From Emiliania huxleyi CCMP1516 (lineage: Eukaryota > Haptophyta > Isochrysidales > Noelaerhabdaceae), in assembly GCF_000372725.1 (NCBI RefSeq), contig NW_005197576.1, positions 188,166-252,165 of the forward strand: a stretch of 64,000 nt of DNA, in the 5' to 3' direction. The notes under the pieces were generated by a model, which saw only the letters and a list, made by a program, of their open reading frames with translations, made no database searches and was not told the origin of the DNA. Of this stretch, positions 9,651 to 18,713 are shown one piece after another (the first letter of the stretch is position 1; every line of letters begins with the position of its first letter). A program made the position numbers and the translations under genes.

Positions 9651-10531
9651 ATTTTCCTAATACCCCTAGCTCCCTCGCACAACACTGGACTCGCGTGCCG
9701 CCGCCCCTGCCACCCCTGTGTCAGTGTGCCTGTGGTAGGAGAGACTGAGACTGCCAGCGACAAGCTGGAGGCAGGTCGCTAGACTGAGATGAGACCGCCA
9801 GTGGATGTGGGAGTCCACCGCGCACCGCGCTGCGAGCCTGTCGTGTCCCTTGTCAGGAGCAGGAGAGCCCCACCTGTCCCCCTGATCGTTCTTCCAAAAT
9901 CCTGCTCGTGCAGGTGGGGACCCTGTCCTCCTCCCCCATCCCTCGTTTGGGGTGTCTGTTTTCTTTCTTTCTTTCTTTACTGGGCACGGGACTCCTTAAA
10001 ATCCCTGTGTGGTGGCGGCGTGCCGTCCTCCCATCCCTCCCTTGGGCTGTCCGTTCTTTCTTTCTTTCTGGGCACGGGACTGGCGCAGAAGAGAAAGCGG
10101 CCTATAACAAACTCGCACCGATCCCACGACAGCGATTGTGGGGACTACATGATCCGTACGTGAAGGGTGGAGGGGTCCGTCCGCAGAGCTAGGGGCAGGC
10201 GGCGTGGGCGCCCCCGCTGGGGTGTAGGTCTATTCAGATTTCAGTGTGAGTGAGTATTCTTGATACGAAACCACGACGACACACACCAGTCGACTCACTC
10301 ACACACACACACACACACACTGGGGCCGACGGTAAGAGAACGTCTGCCGCTTGCTTGTTCTTGACGTCGTTGACCCAGTTGGCAGGAGGCAAAACACAAA
10401 ACAACTCTCTCTCTCTCTCTCTCTCAGGAGGCTCAGGGGATATGAGCCAGTTGGTGCGCGTCTTGCGCGCGTGCGAAGAAACGCAGCAGCAGAGCACGAG
10501 GTTCTCAAAAACAAAACAAGTTGTGCCGCCA
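9651..10531. other. Gene-poor stretch with simple repeats
   Basis: Apart from the family T copy, it holds a (CA)n tract at about 10299-10320 and a (CT)n tract at about 10409-10428. Short frames here have no family features. I see no gene. Confidence 0.5.
9875..10090 (+). repeat. Family T dispersed repeat, longest copy
   Basis: It starts with CCTGATCGTTCTTCCAAAAT and a CTCGTGCAGGTGGGGACC block that recurs at 15648-15735. It continues through TTTGGGGTGTCTGTTTTC and two TTTCTTTC tracts, each followed by the tag GGGCACGGGACT. The same tag occurs at 18283 and 24252. A T-rich tail and repeated 3' tag would fit a SINE-like family. Confidence 0.7.
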
Positions 10532-10714
10532 GGGTTCCAACTTTTTCTGGGGTATGGTATGGACTATGGTACCCTCGGCGGCCCAAAGGGGGGGGGGGGG
10601 GTATGGTCCTGACCGCCCAAGGCTAGCCCTACCACACCCCAAGCAGGTCTTCCAAGAGGCGGGGGGTATGAGATGGGTTGTACACCATACCACACCCCGG
10701 AAAAGTTGGAACCC
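10532..10714. mobile_element. Small inverted-repeat element (MITE-like, 183 bp)
   Basis: Left arm GGGTTCCAACTTTTTCTGGG (from 10532) pairs with right arm CCCCGGAAAAGTTGGAACCC (to 10714); the match extends to about 30 bp with a few mismatches, including a GGTATGGTAT/ATACCACACC part. The interior contains a run of G and no coding potential. Flanking bases show no obvious target duplication. It sits 45 bp upstream of the ankyrin gene start, so it is likely in that gene's promoter or 5' UTR. Confidence 0.75.
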
Positions 10715-10759
10715 ACCGACGGTGAAGTAGGGCGGCTTGTGGACGCCGCGACGGCGGCG

Positions 10760-11851
10760 ATGGCGAATCTGGAGCCTGCAAGTGACGAGGCCGATGCACC
10801 TCTCGACGCGGCTGGCTGGCAGCGGCTCGCCGATGACGAGCTCCGCTATTTGCTCGGCGTCACTTGTTTCCCGGCGCTGCTGGCGCTCAAGGCGACGTGC
10901 AGGGCGCTGTCGGCGCTCGTCCGGGCTGATCTTTGCGAGAGCAAGCGATGGTCTGCGGCACGCTGCTTCACGCTCGCACGGCCCGACGAGCGGCTGCACG
11001 ACATCCGCACCAACGACCCTCCCAGGATGGCCCGCCTTGTCGCGGCCGATGACGTTGACACGGTTGAGGCGCTGCTCCATTTTTATTGGCGTGACGGAGC
11101 CCCGAGGGCCTCTTTCCGACTGGTTCAGGATGCGGCGGGCGGCGCCCCTCCTGCTCTGCACCACTCTCTTCTCGACGCCGCGTCGGCCCTCCGCCGGACC
11201 CACCTCGGAGCCAACGACAATCTGCTTCCCTCGCGCCCGTGCCGGGAAGCCGCACTCGCTCCCGGGGCGGTGCAGCCGAACGGCTGCGGCTCACGGCCGC
11301 TACACTTCGCCCACAGCTCCGCCATGGTTGCTCTGCTCGTCGAGCACCGCGCCGACGTCAACGCCACCCGCCTCAACGGGTGCACGCCTCTCATGGACGC
11401 TTGCCGCGCGGGCGAGGCTGCCGTGGTGCGCACCCTGTGCGAGAGCGGCGCAAACACCAACGTTCTCGACAAGCCCGGCGGGCTGCGTGCGGAGCGGTAC
11501 GCCGAGCAGGGTGCGGGCCAGCAATCACAGGCGCACCCGACCCGCAGACCCGCACCCACTGCAAGACGTGTCCATCACACGTCGAGCTGACATGTGTAGC
11601 AGGCGACCGCGGACCCGAACCAACGGTGGCGCTGGGCGTTGGGCAACGAGGAGGAGCAGCGGGTGTGGGGCTGGAGCGCCAATCCCACCGGCGTCGACAA
11701 GGCACACCGGAGCGTCGATGACTTTGTCGCGTGTTCGCGCGCGCTCGGGGAGTGGGGCTCGCGCGGGGGTTACATCACGCGCGAAGAGATCTTTGGCGCG
11801 ATCGTGAACGAGGTCGACGTGCCGTCCGAGTACGTGGTCGCGTTCCACTAG
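10760..11851 (+). CDS. F-box-like plus ankyrin-repeat protein
   Basis: Two exons are proposed: 10760 to about 11512, and 11603-11851 (intron probably GC-AG; the donor is uncertain). The N-terminal 60 residues resemble an F-box (LADDELRYLLGVTCFPALL, then ALKATCRALSAL), which would recruit a SCF ubiquitin ligase. Ankyrin-type repeats follow (GSRPLHFAHSSAMVALLVEH, then NGCTPLMDACRAGEAAVVRT with CESGANTNVLD). Exon 2 carries EEEQRVWGW and a hydrophilic end. The frame remains open upstream to 10673, but Met at 10760 starts the well-behaved sequence. F-box assignment is by hydrophobic pattern only; ankyrin repeats are clearer. Confidence 0.7.
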
Positions 11852-12409
11852 GCTTACACAGGCGGCATCCGAGGCTCTCGAATCTCGTGAAGAGAAAAAT
11901 GTACCGCGCTCTCTTGTGCTGTATCAGCTCTGTCGTTTGCCGGTCTTGCGTACGTGTTGAGGAGGCTTCTTTGTAGGGGGGTGGTCGGCGACTAGCCGGG
12001 GTCTCGTCCTCCCGGATGGCGCGCTCGCACATGTGGACCCGGTTCGCGTGGATCTGGATCCACGCCCCAGGAAGCCTTGGAGTCGGCCATAGCGCTTTGG
12101 CCCCGTTTTTCGGCGCCTTTTTGTTCTTTCGAGTTGCGTTTTTTGTATTTTGAGTTTTCGGCTTTTAAAATTTATTAGTATTTACGAACTGCGGAGATAT
12201 TTTGTGTGAAGAAAACGAGTTTTGGAGAGCGCCGTACCGACTTGAAGCTATGCTTTGCTATTACAGCTTTGTCACGATCTCAGCCCCGGTGCGACTCGCG
12301 ACGATCGAGGCACAGCAAGGGGCCACGAGCGGGGAAAAGCGTACATAGAGCGAGCCGCGCCCTCTGTCTTTGCTGTGTCTGAGTGTCCCTCCAGAGCACC
12401 TTTGGACCC
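11852..12409. other. Convergent intergenic space with an unusually AT-rich patch
   Basis: Bases 12110-12230 are far richer in A/T than the surroundings (TTTTAAAATTTATTAGTATT). Just beyond it, 12262-12285 repeats 24 bases of the phosphagen kinase coding end (see repeat entry). Both neighbouring genes end here, so this is 3' UTR or spacer. No gene is seen. Confidence 0.5.
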
Positions 12410-12479
12410 TCACGCGGCCTCCGCCTCCTTCTCCAGCAGCAGCTTGATGCCATTGTACAGCTTTGTCACGATCTCAGCC
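12262..12479. repeat. 24-bp direct repeat of a kinase coding segment in its 3' flank
   Basis: TACAGCTTTGTCACGATCTC plus AGCC occurs at 12456-12479 inside the last kinase exon (encoding the EAEIVTKLY region on the minus strand) and again at 12262-12285, about 125 bases beyond the stop codon. The match is exact. Confidence 0.85.
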
Positions 12480-13980
12480 TCGGTGATGAAGAGCCGGCTG
12501 CTCGGCGACAGGTCGATCGTGCCGTCCTTGCCGATCGGCGTGTGCTCCCCTCCCATGCCACGCACCTGCAGGCAGAGGGCCGCCCACTCGAGCCGCTTGG
12601 AAGCTAGGCTGAGCGGGGGCACATCCGGGCGGCGCACCGAGAGGCCGAGGGGCTTGGCGGCCGCCTTGGCCTTGGCGTCGGTGCCGTCCTTGGTCAGGTT
12701 GGGCACCTGCGAGAGAGTGGGTGGCGCTATGACGAGAGGAGTGGTTGAACACTCCACGCAGCTGGGCGCACCGCGACGTGGACGGAGGCACGCATGCCCG
12801 TGCCCAAGTTGGACGGGCACGACGTCACGTAGCCGTACTTGCTCGACGTGGCGAAAGCGATGCCGTCGATCGCCTCGACGGCCTGGAGCGCAGTATGCAG
12901 CCGGTCAAAGACAGAGTTGAGCACGAAGCCCTTGGCCATGCACATGATGCGCAGCTGGTCCTCCTCGCCGAACCAGATGATGAAGCCGCCGTCGGCCGAT
13001 TGGTAGCAGCCCCGCCCGCACGGCCAGTCCGACGCGATGCCGGCCGAGGCGAGGTATGGGTCGGCGGCCATGTCTTTGAACATCACGTGCGCGGCCACAA
13101 GTTCCTTGTACTTGTCCGCCGAGATGAGGTTCGGGTTCTCCGCATCGCCTGTCACCTCCTTCCACACATCGTTGGGCGTCATGCTGTACACGTTGCCGCC
13201 GTAAGCTGGGTTGGCCTTGAGCACGTCGAAGGCCTTGAGCATCGTCTTCTCAAAGTTGACGCGGTCCGCCTTTGTCATCAGGCCCGGCAGCGGGAAGGCG
13301 GTCAGGTTGCGCCCGACGCGCACGCGCATCGAGAGTTCCTTGCCCAGCCCGAGCTTCTGCAGGTCGAGCTGACCGTCAGCCGGGAGGCCCTCGACGCCTT
13401 CGAGCGACCAGTCCGTCTTGTGGACCTTGCCGCCGCCGTGGTGGTAGCCCTCGCAGACGCGGTCAAAGAAGGGCGCGAGGTCGTCGTAGTTGGTAGGGTC
13501 GACGGCGTAGCAGCCGAGGCCCGAGTCGTGGTTGTCGAGGCCCGACTTTGCGCACAGGGCAAGCTCGTCGAGCTTGGCTGCGGGCAGCGTCGCCATCCAC
13601 GACTGCACCTCGGCCTCGAGCAGCGTCTTTGCGCACAGGTTGTCGGGGTTGGCCTCGTGTGCCACCTTGGCGGTGCGGGTAGTGGCGTGGGCGATAGGAA
13701 ATGGCAGTGGATTGCACGGCGCGGCGATACCAGGCTAGTCCCCAGGAGTGGCGCTGGGGGTGCTGATGTGGCTGAGATAGGCGCCAAGGCACATGCGTCA
13801 CGGCTCACGCGTCAGGCCTCGGCGGCACAGACGTCGATGGCGCGGTGCAGTAAGATGTTAGTGGCGCGGTGCGCCGCAGTGGGATGGTTCTCAAGAGTGG
13901 CGCTAGTAGGTGTGCGAGAGCTCTTAGACGGGCGCTCGGACCTTGGCCTGCGCCGTGAGCTCAGCGATAGACGACGCCAT
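12410..13980 (-). CDS. Phosphagen kinase (creatine/arginine kinase family)
   Basis: Would transfer phosphate reversibly between ATP and a guanidino compound, acting as a cytosolic energy buffer. Three exons give 409 aa: 13942-13980 (MASSIAELTAQAK), 12772-13665 and 12410-12706; both introns are GT-AG. The catalytic domain shows RVRVGRNLTAFPLPG, the negatively charged loop, GGFIIWFGEEDQLRIM and the reactive-cysteine block TSCPSNLGTGMRASVHV. The Cys block mixes creatine-kinase (CPSNLGTG) and arginine-kinase (MRAS) features, so the substrate is open. The protein is slightly longer than the 355-380 aa usual for the family because of a C-terminal Ala-rich helix. Such kinases are patchy in protists. 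Confidence 0.92.
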
Positions 13981-14230
13981 ATTGTCCTGTAACCGACTGA
14001 AACGAACTCTGAGTCTCTGATCGCAAAATCGGCGGTCAAGGGGAATCGGAATCTCAGGAAGCTGCAATCTGGCCACACCTGGGTATTTTTTGCCGTAGCC
14101 AGTAATAATGGAGCGTGGGGAAGTGGGAGAGACAGGCTAATGGGACATGCTGATGCTCCTTATTTATCATACGGCTAATCAATGCCCTACCTTCGCATGC
14201 TGAAAGCCCCTCCTGGCCAGGCCATGGCCC
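13981..14230. other. Spacer between kinase promoter and SDR gene 3' end
   Basis: Contains the kinase 5' flank. No TATA box or repeat family was recognised, and no gene. Confidence 0.4.
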
Positions 14231-15118
14231 TCAGAGGGCCGACGCGAGCTCCTCCATCCGCTCGACGCGCTGCACGCCTGACACACTCGGGTCGAGCAGC
14301 CCGGAGACGGCAGCCTTGCCGAGCGTCTCCACCCTCACCGTCTTGTCGACAAAGGGCACGCCGATCGCGCTGGCCAGGTTGAAGATCGGGATCGCCGGGA
14401 GCACATCCAGCTTGTCCCATGACCAGATGAGAGACGGCCGAAGCACAATCGGCCGCACTTGGCCGGCAGAGCTCTGCAGCTCCGCCTCGACGGCTCGCTT
14501 GGCCGCCAAATAGCGCTGCAGCCACTCGGGGGCCGCCGCGTCGACGGTCTCGCCGAAGCGCACGCCTTCGGTCCAGCCGTCCACCCACCCCGCCTCGGCG
14601 CACGAGACAAAGACGAAGGGCGTCGGGGTGCCTCCGAGCGCCGGCGGCAGCGACACCTTCGACTTGAGCGCGCGGAGGATGTTGAGAGCAGTGCGCCGCG
14701 TGATGTTGTCGTATGTCGACTCCTCGGGGTCGACGGCTGCCTTGGACCCCGAGACTACGTTATTGAGCGGAGCAAGGCCACTCTGCGCATCAAAGAGCAG
14801 CCCAATCGCGTGCACGACAGCGTCCGCCTTTCCGACCGCCGCATTGAGCGTCGCCTGGTCGAGCGCGTTGCCCGCCGTCCACTCGACCTCTGTCAGCAGC
14901 GGGTCGTTCGGCAGCGGATTCTGGCCGCGTCGCGAGAGGGACGTGACCTTGAAGCCAGCGCTCACAGCGTTGCGGCAGATCTCGCGCCCGGCGTAGCCAT
15001 TGCCGCCAACGACGAGCAACCGCCCGCCCGCCCGCGGTACTAAGCTGCTCATCGAGGGCGGCGTGAGTCGCAGGCCAGCCGCCGTGGCGACGAAGAAGAG
15101 AAGGCGCACCGGCAGCAT
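14231..15118 (-). CDS. Atypical short-chain dehydrogenase/epimerase-like protein (COQ11/NDUFA9-like)
   Basis: Single exon, 295 aa from Met at 15118. The N-terminus MLPVRLLFFVATAAGLRL is a hydrophobic targeting peptide. A Rossmann NAD(P)-binding motif follows (LLVVGGNGYAGREICRNAV), then SRRGQ, ADAVVHAIG, FVFVSCAEAGW and YLAAKRAVEAEL, in which the Y-x3-K pair of classical SDRs appears. RPSLIWSW and GKAAVSGLLD fit the atypical SDR group that includes yeast YLR290C/COQ11 and plant plastid homologues. Members of that group act in coenzyme Q or quinone metabolism or bind thylakoid lipids; which applies here cannot be told. An in-frame Met lies at 15199, but the transit-like start is better. Confidence 0.8.
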   Translation of the reverse strand: MLPVRLLFFVATAAGLRLTPPSMSSLVPRAGGRLLVVGGNGYAGREICRNAVSAGFKVTSLSRRGQNPLPNDPLLTEVEWTAGNALDQATLNAAVGKADAVVHAIGLLFDAQSGLAPLNNVVSGSKAAVDPEESTYDNITRRTALNILRALKSKVSLPPALGGTPTPFVFVSCAEAGWVDGWTEGVRFGETVDAAAPEWLQRYLAAKRAVEAELQSSAGQVRPIVLRPSLIWSWDKLDVLPAIPIFNLASAIGVPFVDKTVRVETLGKAAVSGLLDPSVSGVQRVERMEELASAL

Positions 15119-15770
15119 CGGACCCCTGAAGCGGCTTCCTAGAGATGTCCTACGAACACTGAAAAAGACAAAAAACCTGGCTTCATAACTGCACTCCAAG
15201 TTGCTTCCTGTCGTCTGTTGTTTGTTGTGCCCTTGTTTGTTTCTCTTGGCACCTTGGAGTGCTGGGGGGGGCGACAGGAAGAATGTGGCCCTGAGTTATG
15301 TGTACGCCAACTCAGGGTGTGTGGCAGCCAGCTGGCTGTGTGTCTTGTGAGCTTGTTTGTGTCTGTGTGTCGTTCGTGCGTGTCGTCATCATCTGTCTCG
15401 CGTCCACCCATACCGCGTTGGTGTCCAGTCCGAGCCTGGCTGTTCTTCACCTTTCTACCTACCTACCTACTCCAAGTGCTCCAAGTGCTGGGTGTGCGCG
15501 CACGAACTTGAGCATCCCGCTGGGCACCGAGTTTTTCTTCTGGATGGATGGACTACGACTACCCCCACAACAGTCCTAATACCCGGGTAACAAAACTCCC
15601 TCTCCCACGACCCGTGTCGCGATGCGCTCCCCACTCCCCCGTTCCCCTGTGTCCCTGATCGTCCTTGCAAGATCCTGCTCGTGCAGGTGGGGACCCTGAT
15701 CCCTGTCCTTCTCCCACCCCTCGTTTGGGAGAGAGATTTTTGAAAACCAACAAGAAATCACGACTCTCAC
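15119..15770. repeat. Intergenic space with pieces of two dispersed repeat families
   Basis: 15350-15470 (GCGTCCACCCATACCGC, then GTTGGTGTCCAG and CCGAGCCTGGCTGTTCTTCA) matches 29335-29490 in the same orientation; that copy has an extra ~35 bp in the middle. 15648-15735 matches the start of the family T copy at 9875. CTCCAAGTGCTCCAAGTGCT at about 15471 recurs at both ends of the adjacent 723-bp array. No gene is seen. Confidence 0.7.
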
Positions 15771-18177
15771 TGCCACTCCAAGTGCTCCAAGCGGTGCTCC
15801 ACGTCTGAGCCACAGCGTGTCCCGACTCGACTGCCGGCGTCCCAGTCCGGGGGTGTTTCTCTTCTTATCCGTTACCATGTAGAGCAACGCCGAGGGCGGG
15901 CCCTTTTCGGGCTCGGGCCGCCCTCTCGCCCGCACCTCTGCGGGGCTCGCACGTGGTAGCGGCGGTCTGCTCACGACAGTGAGTGGGCTCTTCACGCTAT
16001 CCACTGCGCCGCGGCTACGCCGCGCCCTATCCAAGCCCAGGGCTTGGTTCGCCGATAACCGCATCTCGCTCTGCGCATCTCTGAGGCTACCCGCGCGCCG
16101 ACTGCTACGCGCGCGGCGAGAGGCGCACCCCATCAGGGACAGGATTGAGGCCCCTGTACGAGCTCGGCAACGCCGCCGTCGTTGCCCTCCCGAGCCCTCA
16201 ACACCGTGCTGCACATAGCGCAACCCGTTCTGCGCACATACCGCAGGGAGGAGTTTTCACTCAACCATCCGAGTTTCTCCTTCCTGCAGGGCGAGAGACA
16301 TCGGCCTCTCTACTTCCAGGAGAACATCTACGCCACACGCTATCCCGACGGTCCACAACCCACACTGCAGTCGATCCAGCCCTCGCACTCCCCACTGGAG
16401 ATCTAGCGAGGCCCCCCAGGCTGGGACAGGATTGGAGCCCCTGTGCTGCGTCTGTGGTGATATGTGGGGGACACTTTCTCCTCCCTATTCATGTCAGTGA
16501 CTCGACTGCGTCGAGGGGGGGGACGTCTGAACCACAGCGTGTCCCGACTCGACTGCCGGCGTCCCAGTCCGGGGGTGTTTCTCTTCTTATCCGTTACCAT
16601 GTAGAGCAACGCCGAGGGCGGGCCCTTTCGGGCTCGGGCCGCCCTCTCGCCCGCACCTCTGCGGGGCTCGCACGTGGTAGCGGCGGTCTGCTCACGACAG
16701 TGAGTGGGCTCTTCACGCTATCCACTGCGCCGCGGCTACGCCGCGCCCATCCAAGCCCAGGGCTTGGTTTGCTGATACCCGCTTCTCGCTCAGCGCATCT
16801 CTGAGGCTTCCCGCGCGCCGACTGCTACGCGCGCGGCGAGAGGCGCACCCCATCGGGGACAGGATTGAGGCCCCTGTACATGCTCGGCAACGCCGCCGTC
16901 GCTGCCCTCCCGAGTCCTCAACATGATGCCGCACATGCGCAACCCATTCTGCGCACACGCCGCAGGGAGGAGTTTTCACTCCACCGACCGAGTTTCTCCT
17001 TCCTGCAGGGCGAGAGACATCAGCCTCTCTACTTCCAGGAGAACATCTACGCCACACGCTATCCCGACGGTCCACAACCCACACTCTCGCTGCAGTCGAT
17101 CCAGCCCTCGCACTCCCCACTGGAGATCTAGCGAGGCCCCCCAGGCTGGGACAGGATTGGAGCCCCTGTGCTGCGTCTGTGGTGATATTTGGGGGACACT
17201 TTCTCCTCCCTATTCATGTCAGTCACTCGACTGCGTCGAGGGGGGGGACGTCTGAACCACAGCGTGTCCCGACTCGACTGCCGGCGTCCCAGTCCGGGGG
17301 TGTTTCTCTTCTTATCCGTTACCATGTAGAGCAACGCCGAGGGCGGGCCCTTTCGGGCTCGGGCCGCCCTCTCGCCCGCGCCTCTGCGGGGCTCGCACGT
17401 GGTAGCGGCGGTCTGCTCACGACAGTGAGTGGGCTCTTCACGCTATCCACTGCGCCGCGGCTACGCCGCGCCCATCCAAGCCCAGGGCTTGGTCTGCTGA
17501 TACCCGCTTCTCGCTCAGCGCATCTCTGAGGCTTCCCGCGCGCCGACTGCTACGCGCGCGGCGAGAGGCGCACCCCATTGGGGACAGGATTGAGGCCCCT
17601 GTACATGCTCGGCAACGCCGCCGTCGCTGCCCTCCCGAGTCCTCAACATGATGCCGCACATGCGCAACCCATTCTGCGCACACGCCGCAGGGAGGAGTTT
17701 TCACTCCACCGACCGAGTTTCTCCTTCCTGCAGGGCGAGAGACATCAGCCTCTCTACTTCCAGGAGAACATCTACGCCACACGCTATCCCGACGGTCCAC
17801 AACCCACACTCTCGCTGCAGTCGATCCAGCCCTCGCACTCCCCACTGGAGATCTAGCGAGGCCCCCCAGGCTGGGACAGGATTGGAGCCCCTGTGCTGCG
17901 TCTGTGGTGATATGTGGGGACACTTTCTCCTCCCTATTCATGTCAGTCACTCGACTGCGTCGAGGGGGGGGACGTCTGAGCCACAGCGTGTCCCGACTCG
18001 ACTGCCGGCGTCCCAGTCCGGGGGTGTTTCTCTTCTTATCCGTTACCATGTAGAGCAACGCCGAGGGCGGGCCCTTTTCGGGCTCGGGCCGCCCTCTCGC
18101 CCGCACCTCTGCGGGGCTCGCACGCTCCAAGACCAAGTGCTCAGGTTGATGACTGCACTCCAAGAGTGCTCCAAGTG
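15771..18177. repeat. 723-bp tandem array (three units plus a partial fourth), inserted with 5-bp target duplication
   Basis: Units start at 15811, 16533, 17258 and 17982 (each at CACAGCGTGTCCCGACTCGA); the spacing is 722, 725 and 724 bp, and the fourth stops near 18124. Units differ by a few substitutions and one 6-base insertion. Both ends carry CTCCAAG-type repeats. The insert is bracketed by CTCAC at 15766-15770 and 18178-18182. Bases outside the brackets join to match the uninterrupted sequence at 43160-43220 (minus strand), which acts as an empty site. Each unit holds GC-rich palindromes and a short frame (EEFSLHRPSFSFLQGERH, then PLYFQENIYATRYPDG). The function is unknown. Confidence 0.85.
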
Positions 18178-18224
18178 CTCACAGTGATTTGGGCTCGGCA
18201 GCTTGTTAGCCGCTCAGCCGAAGC

Positions 18225-18300
18225 TGGGGCCGGTCTCTCTCGTTTGGTGTGTCCGTTTTATTTATTTATTTATACACTGGGCACGGGACTGGCGCGCGCA
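18225..18300 (+). repeat. Family T fragment with TTTATTTATTTATTTAT tail
   Basis: Shares TCGTTTGGTGTGTCCGTTTT and the tag CTGGGCACGGGACTGGCGC with the copies at 9926-10090. The tail is TTTA rather than TTTC. It follows directly after the array insertion site. Confidence 0.65.
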
Positions 18301-18339
18301 CACACTGCCGCAGTGACACTGGCACTATCCACTGAGCCC

Positions 18340-18640
18340 TGGCTGTCAGGCTGTCAGGTGCTGTCAGGTGATCTGTCGGGCTGTCGGGCAGCTGTCAGGC
18401 ACTGTCAGGTGCCTCTGTCAGACCAGCTGTCAGGTGCTGTCAGTGCTGTCGGGTGCTGTCGGGTGCATGTCTGACAGGCGAGGGGTTCTGTAGCTGTCAG
18501 GTGCTGTCGGAGCTGTCGGGTGTTGCTGTCAGACGCTGTCGGAGCTGTCAGAGCTGTCAGGCTGCTGCTGCTGTCAGACGGTGGGCTGTTGCTGTCAGGT
18601 GCTGTCAGGTGGTGCTGTCAGGGTGCTGTCAGGCTGTGAC
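18340..18640 (+). repeat. CTGTCAG-rich degenerate minisatellite, array 1
   Basis: Dozens of CTGTCAG/CTGTCGG heptamers with irregular 1-8 base spacers (GTGCTGTCAGGTGCTGTCAG and similar). It is not a CRISPR: there is no fixed spacer length and the repeat is too short. A second array in the same orientation is at 20575-20820, on the other side of the gene fragments between. Confidence 0.85.
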
Positions 18641-18713
18641 ACACACCAGCCACACTTATGACACTATCAATAGGAGACCAGCAGGACTCTACTACACATA
18701 CATACTCTAGCCT

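Noticed and set aside
15811..18124. rDNA, 5S or snRNA tandem array
   Set aside because: I compared conserved rRNA and U-snRNA landmarks from memory and saw none. No internal control boxes were convincing.
18340..18640. CRISPR-like array of CTGTCAG
   Set aside because: The repeat is 7 bases with irregular 1-8 base spacing, and the DNA is eukaryotic. It is a degenerate minisatellite.
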